NCBI GenBank assembly: GCA_004321915.1 | Contig: SCQE01000006.1 | Coordinates: 1-45,309 of the forward strand | DNA: 45,309 bases | DNA from: Nitrospirota bacterium | GTDB lineage: Bacteria; Nitrospirota; Thermodesulfovibrionia; Thermodesulfovibrionales; Dissulfurispiraceae | Reading direction: 5' to 3' | Part shown: positions 30,276 to 37,268 of the stretch, in pieces | Layout: the number at the start of each line of letters is the position of its first letter | Position numbering within the stretch: the stretch's first letter is position 1 | Position numbers and translations under genes: made by a program | The notes under the pieces: model-generated | The model's input: the letters and a program-made list of their open reading frames with translations, nothing else | Told to the model about the DNA's origin: nothing | Database searches by the model: none

Positions 30276-31468
30276 TATTTACGGAGCAGTTTTAGTACCT
30301 TAAGCCTCAACGAATTGAGCTTGATGAACCCTTCCGCGTTCTTCTGGTCGTAAATTTTTTCGGACTCGAATGTTGCCAATTCCGGATGATAAAGCGATTT
30401 CGGGGATTTTCTGCCGACAACTATGCAGTTGCCTTTATAAAGTTTAAGCCTTACGGTGCCGGTAGCTTCGCTTTGGGACGAGTCTACGGCGGTCTGGAGC
30501 ATTTCGCGTTCAGGGGCGAACCAGTATCCGTAATAAACGAGTTGGGCGTATTTGGGTATCCAAGAGTCCCTCAGATGCAGCACCTCCCTGTCGAGGGTCA
30601 ATGATTCGACGGCCCTGTGCGCGATCTGTAAAATGGTGCCTGCGGGTGTTTCGTAAACGCCTCTGGATTTCATTCCGACATATCTGTTTTCGACTATATC
30701 CACCCTTCCGATCCCGTTTTCTCCGGCTATCCGGTTCAGTTTGTCGAAGAGATCCACAGGCATAAGCGGCTCGCCGTTCAATCCGATAGGGTTGCCTTCC
30801 TTATAATTTATTTCTATGTATGTAGGTTTGTCGGGCGCCTTTTCCGGCGACGTCATCATCGTGTACATGTCGGCAGGCGGCTCCGCCCAAGGATCTTCGA
30901 GCACCCCGCCCTCGTAGCTGATATGAAAGATGTTCCTATCGGTGCTGTAGGGCTTTTCTTTTGTCGCGGTCACGGGGATGCCGTGTTTTTCGGAGTATTC
31001 TATGAGCGACTGTCTCGAATCGAAAGCCCATTCGCGCCAAGGGGCTATCACCTTTATATCGGGCTTCAGAGCATAGTATGTGAGTTCGAACCTGACCTGA
31101 TCGTTGCCCTTGCCGGTTGCGCCGTGGGCCACGGCGCCGGCGTTTTCTTTAAGCGCTATCTCTATCTGTTTCTTTGCTATGAGAGGCCGGGCTATCGAGG
31201 TGCCCAAGAGATAGGTGCCCTCGTAAACGGCATTGGCCCTGAGCATAGGGAATATGTAATCCACGACGAACTCGTGGCGCAGGTCCTCCACGTAAACCTT
31301 CGACGCGCCTGTCTTCAGTGCTTTCTCCCTGACTGCTTCGAGGTCTTCGCCCTGTCCCAAGTCGGCGCAAAACGCGATAATCTCTGCGTCGTACTTCTCT
31401 ATCAACCATTTTATCGCTACCGAAGTATCGAGTCCCCCCGAGTATGCGAGCACTATTTTGTTGGCCAT
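30275..31468 (-). CDS. argG: argininosuccinate synthase
   Basis: A 397-residue enzyme joining citrulline and aspartate with ATP. The PP-loop [19 protein letters not shown] is at the very N-terminus; [13 protein letters not shown] (about 115) and [10 protein letters not shown] (about 195) are further family motifs. ATG 31468 has GGAGGAGA upstream; a 71-codon open extension upstream is not conserved and is rejected. First gene of the long leftward run that continues into dprA, topA and the heme genes. No near-consensus promoter was found in the 137 bp upstream. Confidence 0.96.
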   Translation of the reverse strand: MANKIVLAYSGGLDTSVAIKWLIEKYDAEIIAFCADLGQGEDLEAVREKALKTGASKVYVEDLRHEFVVDYIFPMLRANAVYEGTYLLGTSIARPLIAKKQIEIALKENAGAVAHGATGKGNDQVRFELTYYALKPDIKVIAPWREWAFDSRQSLIEYSEKHGIPVTATKEKPYSTDRNIFHISYEGGVLEDPWAEPPADMYTMMTSPEKAPDKPTYIEINYKEGNPIGLNGEPLMPVDLFDKLNRIAGENGIGRVDIVENRYVGMKSRGVYETPAGTILQIAHRAVESLTLDREVLHLRDSWIPKYAQLVYYGYWFAPEREMLQTAVDSSQSEATGTVRLKLYKGNCIVVGRKSPKSLYHPELATFESEKIYDQKNAEGFIKLNSLRLKVLKLLRK

Positions 31469-31605
31469 TATCTCCTCCGATGAATCGAATGTTTTGAGAG
31501 TATAAACGATATCATAACGGCTGCGTTGTTGTGAAGTGGTTGTCGGGCGTACTTTGAGTCTTGACGCGCGGGGCCGTCCTTTTGCCGCGAAATTAAGGCT
31601 TGCCG

Positions 31606-32568
31606 CTATTTCATGGGACCGGGCCCGGAGGACAATCTCTTCCAGTATTCCGGGTACAATTTTTCCATGCAGTCGGGACACATGCCGTGGCTGAACTCAG
31701 CTTCGGTATGCTCCCTGATGTAGGCCTCCATTTGCTGCCATGATCCGTGGTTGTCCCTGATCTTCTTGCACGAGGCGCAGATCGGCAGAAACCCGCGTAA
31801 TGTTTTTACCTCGGCAAGCGCCTTTTTCAAATCCTCTATAAGATGCTCGCGTTCTTCCTCGATAAGTCTTCGCTTTTCGATCATGCTATTGAATATCTTT
31901 GCCAGTTCGCCGACCTCGTCCTTCGAAGAGACCACCACCTGATGGTTGAGCTCGCCCCGGCCAAAGCCCTCAGCCGCGTTGGCAAGCTCCCTCAACGGTC
32001 TTGTGATGATATGCGAAAAAGCGATGGAAGCCGATATTCCGGCGACCAGCACAAGGACCGAAAATATAGTGATCAGTTTTACGATATGGGCCACATCTTT
32101 GATTATTCCGGTCTGGGACACTCCCATATGAAGCACCCCTATCTGTTCCTTCAGCAGCGGTACCCCGATATCCATTATCCGTCCCTTGTCCGTGGACAGC
32201 TCTTTTATGGAGTACGGCTTGCTAAAATCCACGCGATGGGCCTCTTTCAGTCCCGGCGGAACGGCTGAGGCAAAGGTGTGGGCCAGCTCGCGGTTGTCCG
32301 GGCTCAGGACGTAAATATAAACTATATCGCTTTCGGATTTCTGTATGTCTTTGAACAGCATCTTCATTTCGAAATAACGTTCGGTAAGCACCGGATTTAC
32401 ACAGTCCGCAGCCGTTCTCCTTGCAAGCATCACGCCTTTTTCCTGAAGCTTGTTAAGGAGTTTGTCGTAGATGATTGTTTTGGAGAAGAGTATCATGCCC
32501 AGCCCGAAAAACAGCGTCAACATGATCAGGCTCGCGATAATCTTCATTCTTACGCTTAGAAAGGGCAT
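31606..32568 (-). CDS. HAMP-domain membrane sensor with C-terminal Cys4 module
   Basis: A 320-residue inner-membrane protein. Transmembrane helix 1 (about 10-30), a periplasmic sensor region (about 31-175), transmembrane helix 2 (about 176-200), a HAMP linker ([20 protein letters not shown]), and a coiled coil ([20 protein letters not shown]). The C-terminus reads [19 protein letters not shown]...[10 protein letters not shown], a CxxC...CxxC module seen at the ends of many PAS/GAF or receiver proteins. No histidine kinase, GGDEF or methyl-acceptor domain is present, so the output is unknown. It is preceded by a PhnD-like lipoprotein gene (14-bp gap), suggesting ligand-binding protein plus sensor. 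ATG 32568 has GGAGAG upstream. Confidence 0.8.
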   Translation of the reverse strand: MPFLSVRMKIIASLIMLTLFFGLGMILFSKTIIYDKLLNKLQEKGVMLARRTAADCVNPVLTERYFEMKMLFKDIQKSESDIVYIYVLSPDNRELAHTFASAVPPGLKEAHRVDFSKPYSIKELSTDKGRIMDIGVPLLKEQIGVLHMGVSQTGIIKDVAHIVKLITIFSVLVLVAGISASIAFSHIITRPLRELANAAEGFGRGELNHQVVVSSKDEVGELAKIFNSMIEKRRLIEEEREHLIEDLKKALAEVKTLRGFLPICASCKKIRDNHGSWQQMEAYIREHTEAEFSHGMCPDCMEKLYPEYWKRLSSGPGPMK

Positions 32569-32582
32569 GGATAACGCTCTCC

Positions 32583-33506
32583 TTATTTTCTGTTCTGCTT
32601 TATGACCCAGTCTTTCATTTGCCTTACGGAATCGTAGGCTTTATCATGGATAACGACGAATTTATCGATTTTCATTTTGTTGAGTATGTCCCGCCCCCTC
32701 GGATCGAGATGGGCGTTCAGAAATGCTTCTTTCAGTTTTTCCTTGATTTCAGGTGGAAGCGTTTTAGGCACCGCAACCGGAGGAATGGCGTAAGGAGGGG
32801 ATTTCAGCAGGACCCGGGTCTGTGAGGTGAATTCCGGATTTGTTGCATTCAGATATTCCCATATGAGGCTGTCTACGGCGGCCGCATCGATGACACCTTG
32901 CGCTACGGCCTTGATGGACTTGTCGTGAGATTTTGTGAATATGCGCTCGCTGAAGAACGACTCAGGCGTTTCGTTCATCTTCGCCAGCATATAGGTGGGC
33001 ACCAGCTTGCCGGTATTGGACAGGGGGTCCGTGAAGGCAAATCTCTTGCCGCGCAGTTCAGGGAAAGAGCGTATAGGGTTGTCTTTCTTTACGATTATGT
33101 AGGAATAATAAACGGTCTCTCCGTAAGCCTGCGGCGCCGCGAGGAGTTCGAGCCCGAATTCCTTGCGGCCGTCCACGTAGGGACCGCTGCATACAAAGGC
33201 GGCATCCAACCTTCCGGTCCTGAGCAGCTCATTTATCTCGGCATACCCCTCCCGGTCCACGTACTCGACTTTTGTCCCGATCTTGTCCTGAACGTAATTC
33301 AAGAACTCGCGATAATAGGCGTTCCCCTCTTTCGGGGTTATCATGCCTCCTACCGCTATCCGCACACGCTTCTCTTCTTTTATTGGAGTTGTTCCTGCCG
33401 GAGCGGCGCTTTCCAGAGAAATCTTTTTTTCTTCCTCTTTCTTGCATCCGCCTGCCCCCATCGACATCATAACGACCAATGCTGCGCAGTAGAATATTCT
33501 GAACAT
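32583..33506 (-). CDS. PhnD-like periplasmic substrate-binding lipoprotein
   Basis: A 307-residue lipoprotein with a signal peptide and lipobox (MGAGGC, Cys near 21). The mature part is a PhnD/PhnS-type phosphate/phosphite/phosphonate binding protein fold (RIAVGGMITPKEG; LRTGRLDAAFVCSGPYV; SFPELRGKRFAFTDPLSNTGKLVPTYML across about 145-175). No ABC permease or ATPase gene is adjacent. Instead the HAMP sensor follows, so it may present ligand to that sensor. ATG 33506 follows GGGGGTGG; a GTG lies two codons upstream. Confidence 0.85.
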   Translation of the reverse strand: MFRIFYCAALVVMMSMGAGGCKKEEEKKISLESAAPAGTTPIKEEKRVRIAVGGMITPKEGNAYYREFLNYVQDKIGTKVEYVDREGYAEINELLRTGRLDAAFVCSGPYVDGRKEFGLELLAAPQAYGETVYYSYIIVKKDNPIRSFPELRGKRFAFTDPLSNTGKLVPTYMLAKMNETPESFFSERIFTKSHDKSIKAVAQGVIDAAAVDSLIWEYLNATNPEFTSQTRVLLKSPPYAIPPVAVPKTLPPEIKEKLKEAFLNAHLDPRGRDILNKMKIDKFVVIHDKAYDSVRQMKDWVIKQNRK

Positions 33507-33527
33507 ATCCACCCCCGAATGCTTATT

Positions 33528-34766
33528 CTATCTTACTTTCCCGAGCATTTCAATGAACTCTTTCAGCAGTGCGCAGTCGAAATCCTGTTTTTCTTTGACC
33601 AGTATCGAGAGTGCGTAGAAAGGCGTAAAGGCAGGCTTGTACGGTCTCGGCGTTGTAAGCGCGTCATAGCAGTCCGCCACTGCGGCGATCCTGCCGAAAA
33701 GGCTTATCTGCTTGTTGTCCAGTCCGCGAGGGTAGCCTTTACCTGTCAGTTTTTCGTGGTGCTGGGCAACTGCCGGAAGCGACTCCGGAGGGATGTTGCG
33801 ATGCCCCCTAAGTATCTTTTCGCCTTCGACCACATGATTTTGTATTATCCGGTATTCGGTTGAAGTCAGCTTGCCCTGCTTGTTCAACACTTCGCTCGGC
33901 ACGTTGCTTTTACCTATATCGTGGAGCATGGCGCCCAGTCCCAGTTTTTCGATTTCTTTGCGTTCGAGGTTTATCGAGCCTGCCAAGCCTATGGACATGA
34001 CGGCGACATTCACGGAGTGGGTGTAGGTGTAAAAATCGTATTTGCTCATATCCAGCAGGTCGTATACCGCGTCTTTGCTGTCAAGGACCGTGTCTACAAT
34101 GTAGTTCACCATGTCGTGAGATCTTTTAATGGCCTCGCCGCTGCGCGGGTTCTCAAGAAGTTCTTCCATTATGAGTTTTGAATTTTCCCTGATGGCGAGG
34201 GCCTTTAATTTGGCTTCCGACTGCTTGCTCATCAGCGACTGGAGGTATGCGTTGAAAAGCGGCATATCGGTTTTCTTTATCATGAAGTCTCCGCCTGACG
34301 ATAAAATAGTCTCGTCTATGGTCGCCGGAGATTTCTCGTTTGCTTCGACGAGGATGCTGAAATTGAAGCCGTAGAGCAGATGCAGGTCGAAGTTTATTCG
34401 GGTGCCCGGTATCAGGACCTTGCTGTCTATCTGATGGTACTGTTCTTTCTCATGTGAATACTCCCGGAACAGCAGCGAGTCCTCGTCTTCCCGTATCTTG
34501 TAGAGGAGCGGGTTGGCGAGATAGCTTTCGAGGTTGCCCTCATCCTGAGCGTTGACATAAAAGACGGTTATGCCTTTGTCTCGCAGAATATCTCCGGTAT
34601 AACTTGTGTACACCATCCCTTTATTAAAGAGATGCCGGATATTGCCGGCCTCTTTAATGAATACGTCAAAGGGGATCCTTGCGCCGGTTATAAGCCTGTC
34701 AACGCTTGCGCTGTGGTAAGACGGGTCTTCGCTATCGATATAGCGAAACGCTGTTTTGGAAGCCAT
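33528..34766 (-). CDS. HD-GYP domain protein (putative c-di-GMP phosphodiesterase)
   Basis: A 412-residue cytoplasmic protein. The N-terminal about 200 residues have no recognised domain. The C-terminal HD-GYP domain carries LGAMLHDIGKSNVP (HD near 283), the helix HVVEGEKIL, and HHEKLTGKGYPRGL with the GYP-type signature, then AAVADCYDALTTPRPY. HD-GYP proteins hydrolyse c-di-GMP to pGpG or GMP. Last gene of an operon with STAS, an 81-residue unknown and a small Cys protein (17 bp after the STAS stop). Confidence 0.9.
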   Translation of the reverse strand: MASKTAFRYIDSEDPSYHSASVDRLITGARIPFDVFIKEAGNIRHLFNKGMVYTSYTGDILRDKGITVFYVNAQDEGNLESYLANPLLYKIREDEDSLLFREYSHEKEQYHQIDSKVLIPGTRINFDLHLLYGFNFSILVEANEKSPATIDETILSSGGDFMIKKTDMPLFNAYLQSLMSKQSEAKLKALAIRENSKLIMEELLENPRSGEAIKRSHDMVNYIVDTVLDSKDAVYDLLDMSKYDFYTYTHSVNVAVMSIGLAGSINLERKEIEKLGLGAMLHDIGKSNVPSEVLNKQGKLTSTEYRIIQNHVVEGEKILRGHRNIPPESLPAVAQHHEKLTGKGYPRGLDNKQISLFGRIAAVADCYDALTTPRPYKPAFTPFYALSILVKEKQDFDCALLKEFIEMLGKVR

Positions 34767-34783
34767 AGCAGATATCTGCCTTG

Positions 34784-35125
34784 CTAAACTTCAGCAGGCT
34801 GTGGGCTCTTTTCGACGAGGCGGCAGACGTTTTTGATAAATGAATCGTCTGTTTTTACAGGCGGACTGTCGTTTAAGTAAGGCGGCAGGTTCATCACGGT
34901 CATTCTTTTCTTCAGGTTCTGGGCCACTTCCTTGAATTTGCGCATCTGCTCGAAAAAGAAGCTGTCTATCATCGAGACCTTGCTGAAATCCAGAAGCACA
35001 TGGTCCGAATTGTCCAGCGACATATAGAGCGCCTCTTTTAAGACCGTTGCGGAGTGGTATGTGATTTCTCCCTCAAACCTGATTACGCCGGTGTTGTTGA
35101 ACATTTCAAACGAGAATTTCAGCAT
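34784..35125 (-). CDS. STAS-domain protein
   Basis: A 113-residue protein with a STAS fold: FEMFNNTGVIRFEGEITYHSATVLKEAL, then VLLDFSKVSMIDSFFFEQM. The Ser at the DS position (about 65) corresponds to the phosphorylatable site of anti-anti-sigma factors, though the flanking sequence differs from the usual DSSG. No cognate anti-sigma or kinase is adjacent. It overlaps the 81-residue gene by 7 nt and precedes the HD-GYP gene. Confidence 0.82.
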   Translation of the reverse strand: MLKFSFEMFNNTGVIRFEGEITYHSATVLKEALYMSLDNSDHVLLDFSKVSMIDSFFFEQMRKFKEVAQNLKKRMTVMNLPPYLNDSPPVKTDDSFIKNVCRLVEKSPQPAEV

Positions 35126-35364
35126 AATTTCTCTCTCTGCCGGACGGTTCCCTGCTGATCTATTATAAAGTTTACGAATTTGCGCATGCGGTCTATCTGT
35201 TTCTTGCCCATCCCCGCGAGGCTTCCGTAAGCGTTGAAACCTTCACCTTTGAAAAATTTTATGCTGTCATGCCGTTCGTCTCTCCGCCAAAGGTCGCTCA
35301 AAGACTGGAGTATGACGGCTTCCGCCAGATTCATTATATGTTTGTTCTTATCAGGCTGCGGCAT
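35119..35364 (-). CDS. hypothetical protein in STAS/HD-GYP operon
   Basis: An 81-residue mostly helical, charged protein (NLAEAVILQSLSDLWRRDER, then MGKKQIDRMRKFVNFIIDQQ) with no signal peptide or recognised domain. It overlaps both neighbours (14 nt with the small Cys gene, 7 nt with STAS), which supports it as a real, co-translated gene. Possibly a signalling adaptor by context only. Confidence 0.6.
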   Translation of the reverse strand: MPQPDKNKHIMNLAEAVILQSLSDLWRRDERHDSIKFFKGEGFNAYGSLAGMGKKQIDRMRKFVNFIIDQQGTVRQREKLC

Positions 35365-35536
35365 ACTCTTCCTTAACTTTATTGTAAAACGGGCATCTCA
35401 TGAAATTTTTTGTTTTGCAGTACTCTTCGAGCTGGAATATGCTCGGTATATAATAGGCGCCTTTGCCGTTTTCGTTCGAAACCGATGCGTTGCACTGGTT
35501 AAGTATCACCCACTTTTCGAGATTAGGGCAGTTCAT
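35351..35536 (-). CDS. small Cys-containing protein
   Basis: A 61-residue protein beginning MNCPNLEKWVILNQC and ending EEYCKTKNFMRCPFYN. Four Cys (about positions 3, 15, 43 and 50) are placed so that a metal or Fe-S site is possible (inference). ATG 35536 has CGGAGGGA upstream; the longer frame is not conserved-looking. First gene of the STAS/HD-GYP operon. Confidence 0.6.
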   Translation of the reverse strand: MNCPNLEKWVILNQCNASVSNENGKGAYYIPSIFQLEEYCKTKNFMRCPFYNKVKEEYAAA

Positions 35537-35540
35537 TGTT

Positions 35541-35606
35541 CCCTCCGTAGGTTTTTCCCTGTTTTCCTCCTTGTTTCCCCCCTCCCGGGGAGGAGGGGGG
35601 AGGAGG
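35541..35606 (-). promoter_or_regulatory. purine/pyrimidine-rich leader with anti-Shine-Dalgarno-like tract
   Basis: As minus-strand RNA it contains CCUCCU-type tracts (35587-35606) followed by three GGAGG/GGGAGG tracts (about 35576-35586, 35566-35570, 35541-35546), the last being the ribosome binding site of the small-Cys gene. The tracts can pair with each other. Candidate translational control element; it may instead be a remnant of a low-complexity repeat. Confidence 0.35.
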
Positions 35607-36007
35607 ATTCTGAGGGGTAATTGGGGAAGATTCATTCTTAAAAGCATAAAACGTGCCATTGTTCCAACTCTTTGATAAACAATAATTTTACTTGGAATGT
35701 ATAATAAAAAGGGTGCGACAATATTTGCGGCAGTATTTCATAAACGGGGTTTGTCACTATTTTTGTCTCATACTTCATCACATTCATAACTTTACGATGG
35801 GGCTAAGTTTTTTTACGTAACGGGCATTTTAGAGATGTCAAAGCTCAGCTCCGGACCTAAGGAATTTTCCGCATTGCAGATCAAATCAGCTTTGCGTTCA
35901 AGGCCAGCCTTGAAAAAAGGACAGGGATGCTTTTACAATAAACTGCTTGCGGTAACGGCTTCTTATCTTTAATATAAAATCCAATCTGAAAATAGAGGCG
36001 TTTAATA
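35607..36007. other. divergent intergenic region between the small-Cys operon and galU
   Basis: About 400 bp of AT-rich sequence with no convincing gene. It holds the galU promoter (see separate entry), a small AAGGCC..GGCCTT-like dyad near 35906-35917, and AT-rich tracts near 35680-35705 that may drive the leftward operon. I see no tRNA or repeat element. Confidence 0.4.
35947..35975 (+). promoter_or_regulatory. candidate sigma70 promoter of galU
   Basis: TTGCGG (35947-35952), 17-bp spacer, TAATAT (35970-35975), 32 bp upstream of the galU start codon. Confidence 0.5.
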
Positions 36008-36877
36008 ATGAAGAGTTCGATAAAAAAAGCGGTATTGCCGGCAGCCGGTCTCGGCACGAGGTTTTTGCCTGCCACAAAGGCGTCACCCAAAGAGATGCTT
36101 CCCATCGTAGACAAACCGCTGATCCAGTATGCGGTCGAAGAGGCCATGTCTTGCGGTATGGAAGAGTTTGTGATGATAACCGGCAAGAACAAACGCGCTA
36201 TCGAGGACCACTTTGACGTTGCGTATAGACTTGAAGAAAAACTGAGGTCTTCGGGCAAAGAGAGCCTGCTTGAGGAAATAAACAAACTTAACCATATCCA
36301 TATAGCCTTCATCCGTCAGAAATCTCCTCTCGGGCTGGGCCATGCGATACTCTGCGCCAAGCCGTTTATGGGTGATGAGCCTTTTGCGGTAATATTGAGC
36401 GATGATATCATTGACCCCGACTACCATCTTCTTAAAGAGATGATCGAAATTTACGAACAGTTCGATGCGCCTGTAGTAGCGCTTGAAGAAGTGCCCCGGT
36501 CCGAAGTCGACCGCTACGGGATAATTGACGGTAAACTCGAAGGCGGGGTCTATAAGATCAACGACCTGATAGAAAAACCCTCTCCGGACAAGGCCCCGTC
36601 GAACCTTGCGATAATAGGCAGGTACATACTGACCCCGGACATTTTCGGATATCTGGAAAACCAGAAACCGGGCGCCGGGGGAGAGATACAACTTACCGAT
36701 GCGATGAAAGATCTCGTAAAGGAACGTCCGATATACGGCCTGCTGATGAAAGGCAAGCGGTATGATGCGGGCGATAAACTCGGGTATCTTAAAGCGACCG
36801 TAGATTTTGCCCTGAAGAGCCCGGAGCTTGCGGAAGGGTTCAAGGAATTTCTTGTAAAGAAGGCAGAGACGATCTGA
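36008..36877 (+). CDS. galU: UTP-glucose-1-phosphate uridylyltransferase
   Basis: A 289-residue nucleotidyltransferase making UDP-glucose. The N-terminal signature AAGLGTRFLPATKASPKEML and PIVDKPLIQYAVEEA, then VILSDDII and NDLIEKPSPDKAPSNLAIIGRY, are typical and complete. ATG 36008 has GAGG upstream. Its stop overlaps the Hsp20 start (TGATG). First gene of a rightward operon with hsp20, lon and thiL. Confidence 0.95.
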   Translation: MKSSIKKAVLPAAGLGTRFLPATKASPKEMLPIVDKPLIQYAVEEAMSCGMEEFVMITGKNKRAIEDHFDVAYRLEEKLRSSGKESLLEEINKLNHIHIAFIRQKSPLGLGHAILCAKPFMGDEPFAVILSDDIIDPDYHLLKEMIEIYEQFDAPVVALEEVPRSEVDRYGIIDGKLEGGVYKINDLIEKPSPDKAPSNLAIIGRYILTPDIFGYLENQKPGAGGEIQLTDAMKDLVKERPIYGLLMKGKRYDAGDKLGYLKATVDFALKSPELAEGFKEFLVKKAETI

Positions 36878-37251
36878 TGCACAGTCTGCTCAAGGGCATG
36901 TTTTTCTACGAGGCCTCGTCCGAGTGGCCGTCGATAGACCTTTATGAAACCGAAGAGGACCTGGTATTTGAGATAGACCTTCCGGGAATAAACCCCGATG
37001 ACCTGAACATCAGGACCTATGAGGACCTGCTGGTGATAGAAGGTATAAGGACGGAGGACATAAATGAGGCGCGCATCAAATACCTCTGCATGGAGAGGCG
37101 CGTCAAGGACTTCAGAAGGGTGATGAATATGCCGGTAAGCGTCAATACTATGGGCGGCAAAGCGGCCTATAAGCACGGAGTCCTTACGGTCAGGTTCCCC
37201 AAGCTGAAGGGCAGGATAACCGAAGTAAAGATCGAGAAGGAGAAAATTTAG
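36877..37251 (+). CDS. Hsp20/alpha-crystallin family small heat-shock protein
   Basis: A 124-residue protein with an alpha-crystallin domain (PSIDLYETEEDLVFEIDLPGINPDDLNI, then LVIEGIR, then FRRVMNMP...AAYKHGVLTVRFPKL). The N-terminal arm is very short and no clear C-terminal IxI motif is seen, so it may form small oligomers. ATG 36877 overlaps the galU stop; 17 bp before lon, which suggests joint protein quality control. Confidence 0.9.
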   Translation: MHSLLKGMFFYEASSEWPSIDLYETEEDLVFEIDLPGINPDDLNIRTYEDLLVIEGIRTEDINEARIKYLCMERRVKDFRRVMNMPVSVNTMGGKAAYKHGVLTVRFPKLKGRITEVKIEKEKI

Positions 37252-37268
37252 ATTTAAGGAGACTTTTA

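Noticed and set aside
30275-31681. 71-codon N-terminal extension of argG
   Set aside because: The PP-loop must start at ATG 31468, which has a strong Shine-Dalgarno; the extension is not protein-like.
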